Source of the DNA: Hephaestia sp. MAHUQ-44
GTDB lineage: Bacteria > Pseudomonadota > Alphaproteobacteria > Sphingomonadales > Sphingomonadaceae
Assembly: GCF_023806085.1 (NCBI RefSeq)
Contig: NZ_JAMSLX010000003.1
Coordinates: forward strand, 62,001-126,000
DNA: 64,000 nt
Direction of reading: 5' to 3'
The notes under the pieces: model-generated
Databases searched by the model: none
What the model was told of the DNA's origin: nothing
The model's input: the letters and a program-made list of their open reading frames with translations, nothing else
Part shown: positions 46,477 to 54,710 of the stretch, in pieces
How positions within the stretch are numbered: the first letter of the stretch is position 1
How the letters are laid out: the number at the start of each line of letters is the position of its first letter
Program-made: the position numbers and the translations under genes

Positions 46477-47145
46477 TCAGAATTGGAAGCTTTTTGGTCG
46501 TGCAAACCCCGGCAATGCAACACAATCGGTATCGGCAAAATCGCGCAACGCGAACCCGCCCTCGCTACGCGTCCCCGCCGCCAGCCGGAACACGCCATTA
46601 TCGACCACACCCGAGGCAACCGTGCCGCCGGTCTTGACCTGCGCGACCAGCGCGTCGGGCAAATGCTCGACCGCGCCGTCGACGATCATCACGTCATAGG
46701 GCGCGCCATCGGGGGCGCCCGCCTCGAGCGGCCCTTCGACCACCGTCACGCGGGCATTGCCGCCCAGAGCGGCGCGCGCGGCCGTCGCGAGGTCGGGGTC
46801 GGACTCGACCGCGGTCACCGTCGCGGCGAGTTCGGCGAGCACCGCCGCGGTATAACCACCGGCCGCGCCGATCAGCAGCACCGAATCGGTGGGGGTGATG
46901 GTCGCGGCGGTCAGCAGCCGCGCGGTCGCGAGCGGCGCGTTGGCGGCGCGGTTGCGCCCCAGCGGCACCGCCGTATCGCGATAGGCGATCCGGGCGACGT
47001 CCTCGGGCAGATACGCCTCGCGCGGCACCCGCAGCATCACCGCCACGATCCGCGGATCATCCACCGCGTTGGTGCGCAACTGGCAGGCCACCATCGCCTC
47101 GCGCATGGCGGTGAAATCGGTCGTATCGGTCGCTTGCTGAATCAT
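46477..47145 (-). CDS. Protein-L-isoaspartate O-methyltransferase family protein
   Basis: A 222-residue SAM-dependent methyltransferase of the PIMT family. N-terminal MREAMVACQLRTNAVDDPRIVAVMLRVPREAYLPED, the RNRAANAPLATARLL stretch, the SAM motif VLLIGAAGGYTAAVLAELA and DVMIVDGAVEHLPDALVAQVKTGG are visible. Some catalytic-loop features of classical PCM (SQP near the active site) are replaced by NAP, so substrate specificity may differ. Start at 47145 after CAGGGATGCGATC. First gene of the pcm-tolC-popZ-valS series. Confidence 0.87.
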   Translation of the reverse strand: MIQQATDTTDFTAMREAMVACQLRTNAVDDPRIVAVMLRVPREAYLPEDVARIAYRDTAVPLGRNRAANAPLATARLLTAATITPTDSVLLIGAAGGYTAAVLAELAATVTAVESDPDLATAARAALGGNARVTVVEGPLEAGAPDGAPYDVMIVDGAVEHLPDALVAQVKTGGTVASGVVDNGVFRLAAGTRSEGGFALRDFADTDCVALPGFARPKSFQF

Positions 47146-47262
47146 GATCGCATCCCTGTCGCACAACTGTTTTAGTCATGCAATACACTTATTGGTTCGA
47201 GCGGCTTGTATCGTGCGGGCCGCAGGACGCCAAGAACGTCGCGCCATTTTCACCAACCCAGG

Positions 47263-47291
47263 TTGACATGCGCGTCGCCCCGCCGCATCTG
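47263..47291 (+). promoter_or_regulatory. Candidate promoter for tRNA-Cys
   Basis: TTGACA (47263-47268), 17 bp, CATCTG (47286-47291), ending 10 bp before the tRNA. The -35 is perfect and the spacing ideal; the -10 is weak. Confidence 0.5.
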
Positions 47292-47301
47292 GCCCCGCTC
47301 T

Positions 47302-47375
47302 GGCCCGATGGCGGAGTGGTGACGCAGAGGACTGCAAATCCTTGCACCCGGGTTCGATTCCCGGTCGGGCCTCCA
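47302..47375 (+). tRNA. tRNA-Cys (anticodon GCA)
   Basis: Seventy-four nt: acceptor GGCCCGA/TCGGGCC, a short D-arm, anticodon stem AGGA/TCCT around loop CTGCAAA (anticodon GCA), T-arm CCGGGTTCGATTCCCGG, discriminator T and encoded CCA (47373-47375). Only 26 bp separate it from the sigma-factor start codon. Confidence 0.97.
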
Positions 47376-47401
47376 GATTTTGCACGAAGGCGGCTGACGC
47401 G

Positions 47402-47914
47402 ATGACCGCTGGCCCGACCACCGGCCTCGAAGCCATCCTCCTCGAAAACCGTGCCCGTCTGGTCCGGTTCCTCGCGGCGCGCGGTGCGGGCGACAATGCC
47501 GAGGACGTGTTCCACGAGCTCTGGCAGAAGATCGCAGGCCAGCCCGCGAGGCCGGTCGCGCAGCCCCTGTCCTATCTGTTCCGCGCCGCCGAAAACCTGA
47601 TGCGCGATCGCCATCGTGCCGATCAGGCGCGCGCGCGCCGCGAACAGGACTGGCAGGAGAGCGACGGTGCCCCTGCCCCGCCCCCCAGCGGCGAACGCGT
47701 GCTGCTGGCGCGCGAACGGCTGCGGCAAGCCGACGCTGTGCTGGCAGGGCTTGGCGAACGCGCCGACACCGTCTTTCGCCGCTATCGAATCGATGGCGCC
47801 GGCCAGGCCGAGATCGCCCGCGATCTGGGGGTCAGCCTGAGCACGATCGAGAAGGATCTGCAAAAGGCCTATCGCGCGCTCGCCGCGCTTCGGGAACAAT
47901 TCGATGCGGATTGA
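47402..47914 (+). CDS. ECF sigma factor (FecI-type)
   Basis: A 170-residue extracytoplasmic-function sigma factor. The region 2 helices are visible (LVRFLAARGAGDNAEDVFHELWQKI, PLSYLFRAAENLMRDRHRADQARARRE), and region 4 has VFRRYRIDGAGQAEIARDLGVSLSTIEKDLQKAYRAL, a helix-turn-helix with the FecI-type S-T-I-E-K-D pattern. It directs RNA polymerase to the genes of its surface-signalling system. It is followed by a FecR-like gene and a TonB receptor with a signalling domain, the classical cell-surface signalling set. It begins 26 bp after tRNA-Cys and may be co-transcribed with it. Confidence 0.92.
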   Translation: MTAGPTTGLEAILLENRARLVRFLAARGAGDNAEDVFHELWQKIAGQPARPVAQPLSYLFRAAENLMRDRHRADQARARREQDWQESDGAPAPPPSGERVLLARERLRQADAVLAGLGERADTVFRRYRIDGAGQAEIARDLGVSLSTIEKDLQKAYRALAALREQFDAD

Positions 47915-47947
47915 CGCATCCGGTTCCGTCGTGTCGGGGATATGGCC

Positions 47948-48916
47948 ATGAGCGCACCCTCGGACCTGCTTCGCGACACCGCACGCCTGTGGGCGATTCG
48001 CGTCGCCGATCCCGCTTTCGGCGCCAATGCCGACGATTGGGACGGCTTCACCGATTGGCTCGCCGCCGATCCCGCGCACGCCGCCGCTTATGACGCGGTG
48101 GCCGACGAGCATGCGGCCACCGACGCGCTGTTCGACGTTCCCCCGGCGCCGCTTGCCGCCCCCGTCGACACGCCGGGGCCGAGCCGCCGCCGGTTCCTGT
48201 GGCTGGGCGCGGGCGGTGCGGTCGCGGCGGCGCTGGCGGTGACGCTGGGGCTCAACATGACCGCGCTCGATCCGAGCCAGCCCTATACCGTGGCCACCGA
48301 ACCCGGCGCGCGCCGCACGATCGATCTCGCCGACGGATCGCGGATCGAGCTCAACGGCGATACCCGAATCGTGCTCGACAAGGCCGCGCCGCGCTTCGCG
48401 AGCCTCGAGCACGGCGAAGCGATGTTCCATGTGCGCCACGATGATTCGGACCCGTTCGTCGTCATGGTCGGCGGCGACAAGCTGGTCGATGCGGGGACGG
48501 CATTCGATGTGATGCGCACGGCCCAGACGACGCGCGTCCAGGTCGCCGAGGGCAAGGTGATCTACAACCCCGATCTCGACAAGCTCGCGCTCGACGCGGG
48601 CGCGACGCTGCTGATCGAGCCCGACGGCGTCACGCTCGGCCGGATGACGCCCGGCGATATCGGCGGCTGGCGCACCGGCACGCTCGTCTATGCGGGTGCC
48701 GCGCTGGCGACCGTGGCCGCCGATCTCTCGCGCAGCCTCGGGCGGCCGATCGATGTCGCGCCGGCGATCGCGGCGCAGCGCTTCACCGGCACGCTCGCGC
48801 TCGGCGACGGCAAGGCGGAGGCGACGCTGACCCGGATCGCGCCGTTGCTCGGGGTCGTGCCGGAGGCTAAAGGCGAAGGCTGGATGCTGACCAGCCCGAA
48901 CCGTGCGTACCCTTAG
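47948..48916 (+). CDS. FecR-type anti-sigma regulator
   Basis: A 322-residue membrane regulator. The cytoplasmic N-terminal part has the DUF4880-like pattern (DTARLWAIRVADPAFGANADDWDGFTDWLAADPAHAAAYDAV), followed by one membrane helix (FLWLGAGGAVAAALAVTLGL) and a periplasmic FecR domain (RRTIDLADGSRIELNGDTRIVLDKAA...GEAMFHVRHDDSDPFVVMVGGDKLVDAGTAFDV). It would hold and activate the sigma factor in response to the receptor. GGGGA seven bases before the ATG at 47948 decides the start over 47942. It overlaps the receptor gene by 14 bp. Confidence 0.92.
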   Translation: MSAPSDLLRDTARLWAIRVADPAFGANADDWDGFTDWLAADPAHAAAYDAVADEHAATDALFDVPPAPLAAPVDTPGPSRRRFLWLGAGGAVAAALAVTLGLNMTALDPSQPYTVATEPGARRTIDLADGSRIELNGDTRIVLDKAAPRFASLEHGEAMFHVRHDDSDPFVVMVGGDKLVDAGTAFDVMRTAQTTRVQVAEGKVIYNPDLDKLALDAGATLLIEPDGVTLGRMTPGDIGGWRTGTLVYAGAALATVAADLSRSLGRPIDVAPAIAAQRFTGTLALGDGKAEATLTRIAPLLGVVPEAKGEGWMLTSPNRAYP

Positions 48917-51305
48917 TCTATCGATCGCCCTGATAGGGGCCGCCCTCGCCGCCCCGGCCGAGGCGGCGCAGCGCGCGCCTGTGGCGGTCGATGAGGTCCG
49001 GCTCGATCGGGCGATCATCGCGATCGGCAGGCAGACCGGCACCAGCATCGGGCTGCGCGACCCCAGCCTCGCGCCTCTCCGTGTCCACCCCGTCAAGGGC
49101 GATCTGAGCGCCGCCGAGGCGCTGGCGGTGCTGCTCGCCGATACCGGTGCGCGGGCGCGGCGCATCGCCGCCGATACCTTCCTGATCGAACGGGTCGCCA
49201 TCACCCGCCGTGCGCCGGCCATCGTGCCGCGGGCGGCGCCCGCCGAGCCGCCGCCGCCCGAAGAGATCGTCGTCACCGCCAGCAAGCGCGATACCCCGCT
49301 CGCGCAATTCCCCGGCACCGCGAGTGTGATCGACGGCGCGGTCTTTTCGCTCGCCGAGGCCGGGCTGGGCACCGACAGCATCGCCAATCGCGTCGCGAGC
49401 CTGACCTCGACGCATCTCGGCCCGGGGCGCAACAAGCTGTTCATCCGCGGCGTCGCCGATTCGAGCTTCACCGGCCCGACCCAATCGACCGTCGGCCAAT
49501 ATTGGGGCAATGCGCGGCTGACCTACAGCGCACCCGATCCCAATCTGAAGCTTTACGACGTCGCCTCGGTCGAAGTGCTCGAAGGCCCGCAAGGCACGCT
49601 TTACGGCGCAGGATCGCTGGGCGGGATCATCCGCATCGAGCCGATGCCCCCCGATCTGTACGACGCCGGCGGCGGCGCGTGGGCGGCTGGGCAAATCACC
49701 CAGCACGGCAGCCCCGGCGGCGAGGCGGGCACCGTGCTCAACGTCCCGATCGTGCAAGGCAGCGCCGCGTTTCGCGGGCTCCTCTATGGCGGCGTGGACG
49801 GCGGCTATATCGACGATCGGCAGCGCGACAAGAACGACGTCAACCGCGTCCGCACGCTGGGTGCGCGCGGCGCGGTGCGCGTCGCGGTATCGCCCGACTG
49901 GACGATCGATCTGTCGGGCACGTTCCAGAGCATCAAGGGCGACGACGCCCAATATGCCGATCGCGCCGGCGACGGATTGAGCCGCGCCAGCGCCGTCGCG
50001 CAGCCGTTCCGCAACGATTATCTGCTCGGCGATGTCACCGTGCGCGGGATGATCGGCGACGTGCGGCTGGTCTCGGCGACGAGCTTGTCGGATCAATATG
50101 TGACCGAAACCTTCGACGCGACCACCGGCAACACGCCGCGTGCCTTTTCGCAGACCAGCAAGATCCGCATGATCACCTCCGAGACGCGGGCATCGCAGCG
50201 CGGCGCCGACGGCAGCGGCTGGCTGGTCGGCGTCAGCCTGCTCCACAACAGCACCCGATTGACGCGTGAGATCGGCACGATGGCGATGCTCGCGCCGGCC
50301 ACGGGGGTACGCAACCGCGTCGACGAAGGCACGCTGTTCGGCGAGGCGACGATCGTGCCCCTGCCCCGGCTGGCGATCAGCGCGGGCGGCCGGGTGACTT
50401 ATTCGTGGCTGTCGGGCACCGCCGAGGACGTGTCGGCACTCTATGCCTTCCGCTTCGATGCCGAGGCGCGCGCGAGCCGGGGCGAATGGCGCGCGCTGCC
50501 GTCGGTGTCGCTGCGCTACACGCCCGTCGACGATGTCATGGTCTATGCGCGCTATGAGGAGGGATACCGGCCCGGCGGGCTATCGATCGCCAGCGATTTC
50601 ATCCAGCGTTTCCGCGGCGATCGGATCGGCACCGCCGAGATCGGCATCCGCTATGGCGGCGCGGCCGACGGCGATATCGAGATCGGCGCCTCGCTCGCGG
50701 CGACACGCTGGCACGACATTCAGGCCGATCTGATCGACGGCATCGGCTTTCCCACCACCGCCAATATCGGCGACGGGCGCATCCATTCGGCCGGGATCAA
50801 CGCGACCTGGCGCGTGGTGCCCGCGCTCAAGCTCGACGCCTCGGTCTATCTCAACGACAGCAAGGTCACCGCCCCCGCACCCGAACTGATCGCTGCGTTC
50901 ATGCGCCCGCTCAACGGCATTGCGCTCGATTCGGCCACCGCGGCCTCGCGAATCGCCGATTCGCTGCCCAACATCGCCGGGGTCAGCGCGCGGATCGGCG
51001 CGGATTACGGCGCCGAGATCGGCAACGGGCTGCTGCTCCGAGTGAGCGGTTATGCACGCTATGTCGGCAAATCGCGGCTGGGGATCGGCCCGCGGCTCGA
51101 TCAACCGCAGGGCGATCTGCTCGATACCGGGATCGAGATGCGCCTCGGGGGCGCGAACCATGCGGTCTCGCTCGGAATCACCAATCTGTTCGACACGCGC
51201 GGCAATCGCTTCGCGCTCGGCAGCCCGTTCCTGATCGGCCGCGGCGATTACATCACCCCGCTCAGGCCACGCACGGTTCGTCTCGGGCTGGAACTCGGAT
51301 TCTAA
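48903..51305 (+). CDS. TonB-dependent receptor with N-terminal signalling (STN) domain
   Basis: An 800-residue FecA-type receptor. After a signal peptide (LSLSIALIGAALAAPAEA) comes an STN domain (about residues 25-100, LDRAIIAIGRQTGTSIGLR...VHPVKGDLSAAEALAVLLADTGARAR), a Pro-rich linker, the TonB box near EEIVVTASKRDTPLAQ, the plug (VEVLEGPQGTLYGAGSLGGIIRIEP) and a 22-strand barrel ending in an aromatic LELGF. With the sigma and FecR genes it should sense and import a substrate such as a siderophore or a glycan. The GTG start overlaps FecR by 14 bp. Confidence 0.93.
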   Translation: MRTLSLSIALIGAALAAPAEAAQRAPVAVDEVRLDRAIIAIGRQTGTSIGLRDPSLAPLRVHPVKGDLSAAEALAVLLADTGARARRIAADTFLIERVAITRRAPAIVPRAAPAEPPPPEEIVVTASKRDTPLAQFPGTASVIDGAVFSLAEAGLGTDSIANRVASLTSTHLGPGRNKLFIRGVADSSFTGPTQSTVGQYWGNARLTYSAPDPNLKLYDVASVEVLEGPQGTLYGAGSLGGIIRIEPMPPDLYDAGGGAWAAGQITQHGSPGGEAGTVLNVPIVQGSAAFRGLLYGGVDGGYIDDRQRDKNDVNRVRTLGARGAVRVAVSPDWTIDLSGTFQSIKGDDAQYADRAGDGLSRASAVAQPFRNDYLLGDVTVRGMIGDVRLVSATSLSDQYVTETFDATTGNTPRAFSQTSKIRMITSETRASQRGADGSGWLVGVSLLHNSTRLTREIGTMAMLAPATGVRNRVDEGTLFGEATIVPLPRLAISAGGRVTYSWLSGTAEDVSALYAFRFDAEARASRGEWRALPSVSLRYTPVDDVMVYARYEEGYRPGGLSIASDFIQRFRGDRIGTAEIGIRYGGAADGDIEIGASLAATRWHDIQADLIDGIGFPTTANIGDGRIHSAGINATWRVVPALKLDASVYLNDSKVTAPAPELIAAFMRPLNGIALDSATAASRIADSLPNIAGVSARIGADYGAEIGNGLLLRVSGYARYVGKSRLGIGPRLDQPQGDLLDTGIEMRLGGANHAVSLGITNLFDTRGNRFALGSPFLIGRGDYITPLRPRTVRLGLELGF

Positions 51306-51373
51306 GAGTTTTTACGGGATCGGCGCCGCCGGTTCGTCACGCTTCTCGAAACCACAAGGTTCAGAGGAGCGAT

Positions 51374-54300
51374 ATGCGTATTCTTTTGTGCACCACCAGC
51401 CTGACATCCGTGGCCCTGCTGGCGGCGTTCCCGGCGGCCGCCCAGACCAAGATCGAGACCAAGGTCACGACGCCGATCGCGACCTCGACCGCCAATAGCG
51501 GCGCTCCCGACGATATCGAAATCACCGACAAGGGATCGGTCGTCCCCACCGGCGGTACCGCGGTGACGCTCGACAGCGCCAACAACGTCAAGAATGCGGG
51601 CACGATCCAGATCAGCGACGCCAACAGCGCGGTCGGCATTCGCGCGACCACCACCGGCAGCGGCACGATCACCAACAGCGGCAAGATCATCGTCGACGAG
51701 GATTACACCGCAACCGACGACGACAAGGATGGCGATCTCGACGGCCCGTTCGCCAAGGGCAACAACCGCTTCGGCATCCTCACCGACGGCGCGTTCACCG
51801 GCGCGATCGCCAATGCGGGCGAGATCACGGTCGAAGGCAACAATTCGGGCGGGATCGTCGCCCGGGGACCGCTCACCGGCTCGCTCAAGAACGACGGCAA
51901 GGTGACCGTTACCGGCGACAATTCGGTCGGCATCGGCCTCGGCGACGTCAGCGGCGATGTCACCATCAACGGCAGCGTGCAGGTGCAGGGCAAGGATTCG
52001 GTCGGGGTCGCGCTCGACGGCGATATCGGCGGCGCGGCGGTGTTTCAGGGGGCGGTCGCGGTCACCGGCTATCGCAGCACGACGGCGCCTGCCGACACCA
52101 GCAAGCTCGACGCCGACGATCTGCTTCAGGGCGGCCCCGCGGTACGCATCGCGGGCAATATCGATGGCGGGCTGATCTTCGCCCGGCCCCCGGCGGATAA
52201 TGACAAGGACGACAAGGACGAAGACAAGGACGGCGTCGACGACGACAAGGAAGGTACCGCCGCGATCGCGTCCTATGGCAGCGCGCCGGCGGTCGAGATC
52301 GGTTCGGACACGCGCGACATCGCGCTCGGCGCGGTCGCGGGCAATAGCGGCGGGCACGGCCTCGTCATCGACGGCGGGATCGCGGCGAACGGCGTCTATG
52401 CCGATGTCGATGCAGTCGCGGTCTCGATCGGCGGCACGGGCCATGCGGTCGATCTCGCCGGCGGCATCACCGTCGGCGGCACGATCGCCGCGCAAGGCCA
52501 GGCGAGCGCCACCGCGCTTCGGATCGGCGCGGGCACCTCTGCGCCCGACATCAGCGTGGCCGGCGCGATCGGCGCCAAGGGCGGCAGCGGCGAAGGCCAT
52601 GTGACGCGTGCGATCGATATCGCTGCGGGCTCGACCGTCACGACGCTTTCCAACAGCGGCACGATCACCGCCTCGACCAGCGGCAAGGGCGCGGCAACCG
52701 CGATCCACGACGGTGCGGGCAACCTGGCGCTGATCGAGAATTCGGGCGCGATCGGTGCCTCGACCTCGGATGCCACCGCGCAGGCGATCGCGATCGACCT
52801 GTCGGCAAACAACACCGGCGCGACGATCAGGCAGCTTGCAGTCGAATCGGGCGCCGCCCCCGCAATCAACGGCGATGTCCGCTTCGGATCGGGCGATGAC
52901 GTGTTCGACATTGCCGCCGGCAGTGTTGCAGGCGCGGTCGATTTCGGTGCGGGCACCAACCGGCTCGCGCTGTCGGGCGACGCCCAGCAATCGGGCAGCG
53001 TCACCTTCGGCGCGGGCGCCGACACGCTGAGCCTCACCGGCACGTCGCGGCTTGCCGCCGATGTCGATTTCGGCGGCGGCGCCGACATTCTGACGATGGG
53101 CGACGGCACGATGTTCAGCGGCAAGCTGAGCAACAGCGCGGGCGTCGCGGCCACGATCGGCGGCACGTTCGATCCGACCAATACCGGCAACGTCGCGCTG
53201 GCGTCGCTCGATGTCGGCGCCAAGGGCGTGCTCGGCGTCACGATCGACAGCGAGAACGACACCAACACGCTCTACCAGGTCGCCGGCGCCGCCAATTTCG
53301 CCGAAGGATCGACCGTGCGCGTCCACCTCACCAGCGTTTCGGGCTCGGTCGGCGATCATGTCATCGTCCAGGCGGGCACGCTGACCGGCGGCGACAATGT
53401 GTCGAGCGCCAACGCCGAGCTGCCGTTCCTGTTCAAGAGCGAGCTTTCCAGCGACGCCGCCGCGGGCACCGTCACGCTGTCGATCGATCGCAAGACCGCG
53501 ACCGAACTCGGCTTCAACCGGTCCGACGCGAGCGTCTATGACGCCGTATTCGCGGTGCTCGACAAGGACAAGGATATCGCGGGCACGATCCTGGCGATCG
53601 GCGACGGCGATACGCTGCGCGCGCGCTATCGCAGCTTCCTGCCCGATCATGCCGGCGGCGTGTTCGAATCGGTGACGCAGGCCTCGCGCGCCGCCTCGCG
53701 CTTCCTCGGCGATTACCAGCCGATGGTCGAACGCGGCGGCTGGAACTTCTGGGTCCAGCAGATCGCCTGGGGCACCTCGAAGAATCTCGGCGATACCGCC
53801 GCCTACGATATCGGCGGCTGGGGCGCGACCGCGGGCGCCGAGCGCGCGCTGGGCGGTGCAGGCTTCGCAGGCATCACGATCGGCGCCGCGCTGGGCCATG
53901 ACAACGACGGCTCGACCGACAACGAAGTCTCGACCGAGCAATATGAGATCGCGGCGCATTGGCGCGGGCGCTGGGGCGGGTTTACACTCGCCGCGCGCGG
54001 TGGCATCGCCAAGGTCGAGCTCGACGGTCAGCGCCGGTTCGATGCGGCAGAGTTCAGCCGCGTCGCCTCGTCCAATTGGGGCGGCACGTTGGTCTCGGCG
54101 ATCGGACGCGCCTCGTACGAGCTTCCGCTCGGCAAGCGGCTCTACGTCCGCCCAACCGCGCAAGTCGATTATTACAAGCTCAGCGAGGATGGCCATACCG
54201 ATCAGGGCGGCGGCCCTGCGTTCAACCTGATCGTCGCCAAACGCACCAGCGACGAAGCCACCGCATCGGGGCTGCTCGCGCTCGGCTACAATCTGGGCAA

Positions 54301-54568
54301 GGCCGATCCGGGCGACGGCTGGTTCCGCGTCGAACTCGAAGGCGGCCGGCGCGAGATCGTCGGCGGCACGATGGGCGATACGATCGCGCATTTCGAAGAT
54401 GGCGACCCGTTCACGCTGCAAGCCGACAAGCGCAAGAGCGGCTGGGTGGGCCGGCTGCGCGCGGGCGGCGGTTCGGACCGGTTCAGCATCACCGGCGAGG
54501 CCGGGGCCGAACAGCAACTCGGCCATGCCGCCGTATCGGCGCGCGTGTCGCTCAATTTCAGCCTGTAA
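51374..54568 (+). CDS. Large autotransporter-type surface protein
   Basis: A 1064-residue protein: signal peptide (ILLCTTSLTSVALLAAFPAAA), a long passenger of repeated beta-helix rungs rich in Gly, Asn and Ala (for example NAGTIQISDANSAVGI, NAGEITVEGNNSGGI, NDGKVTVTGDNSVGI), and a C-terminal autotransporter barrel from about residue 790 (FWVQQIAWGTSKNLGD...) ending in SLNFSL. Two Asp/Lys-rich inserts, near residues 108-127 and 275-294, resemble calcium-binding repeats and interrupt the rungs. It would be displayed on, or released from, the outer membrane; no protease or adhesin motif was recognised. RBS AGAGGAGCGAT. It lies 68 bp after the FecA-like gene. Confidence 0.9.
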   Translation: MRILLCTTSLTSVALLAAFPAAAQTKIETKVTTPIATSTANSGAPDDIEITDKGSVVPTGGTAVTLDSANNVKNAGTIQISDANSAVGIRATTTGSGTITNSGKIIVDEDYTATDDDKDGDLDGPFAKGNNRFGILTDGAFTGAIANAGEITVEGNNSGGIVARGPLTGSLKNDGKVTVTGDNSVGIGLGDVSGDVTINGSVQVQGKDSVGVALDGDIGGAAVFQGAVAVTGYRSTTAPADTSKLDADDLLQGGPAVRIAGNIDGGLIFARPPADNDKDDKDEDKDGVDDDKEGTAAIASYGSAPAVEIGSDTRDIALGAVAGNSGGHGLVIDGGIAANGVYADVDAVAVSIGGTGHAVDLAGGITVGGTIAAQGQASATALRIGAGTSAPDISVAGAIGAKGGSGEGHVTRAIDIAAGSTVTTLSNSGTITASTSGKGAATAIHDGAGNLALIENSGAIGASTSDATAQAIAIDLSANNTGATIRQLAVESGAAPAINGDVRFGSGDDVFDIAAGSVAGAVDFGAGTNRLALSGDAQQSGSVTFGAGADTLSLTGTSRLAADVDFGGGADILTMGDGTMFSGKLSNSAGVAATIGGTFDPTNTGNVALASLDVGAKGVLGVTIDSENDTNTLYQVAGAANFAEGSTVRVHLTSVSGSVGDHVIVQAGTLTGGDNVSSANAELPFLFKSELSSDAAAGTVTLSIDRKTATELGFNRSDASVYDAVFAVLDKDKDIAGTILAIGDGDTLRARYRSFLPDHAGGVFESVTQASRAASRFLGDYQPMVERGGWNFWVQQIAWGTSKNLGDTAAYDIGGWGATAGAERALGGAGFAGITIGAALGHDNDGSTDNEVSTEQYEIAAHWRGRWGGFTLAARGGIAKVELDGQRRFDAAEFSRVASSNWGGTLVSAIGRASYELPLGKRLYVRPTAQVDYYKLSEDGHTDQGGGPAFNLIVAKRTSDEATASGLLALGYNLGKADPGDGWFRVELEGGRREIVGGTMGDTIAHFEDGDPFTLQADKRKSGWVGRLRAGGGSDRFSITGEAGAEQQLGHAAVSARVSLNFSL

Positions 54569-54657
54569 AGGACCACCGCGACGCAGCAGTGTTGCATAAA
54601 TGAAACGCCTTTAGAGCCATAAAGCTACGCTGCGTTGCAATAAAGCGACGGGTGCGA

Positions 54658-54710
54658 GACATTCTCCCCGAACAATCCGGTATCGATCCAGGTTGAACAG
54701 GGAGAATGTC
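54658..54710 (+). promoter_or_regulatory. Hairpin covering the Shine-Dalgarno of the next receptor gene
   Basis: GACATTCTCCC (54658-54668) is perfectly complementary to GGGAGAATGTC (54700-54710), which ends at the ATG and contains its ribosome-binding site. Inside, CAATCCGG and CCAGGTTG pair with one wobble and one mismatch around loop TATCGAT. The structure could block translation unless melted, or act as a DNA operator. Confidence 0.6.

Noticed and set aside
51302..54526. Minus-strand open frame of 1074 codons opposite the autotransporter
   Set aside because: Low-complexity Arg/Ala/Asp translation without domains; the plus-strand protein has a signal peptide, repeats and barrel.
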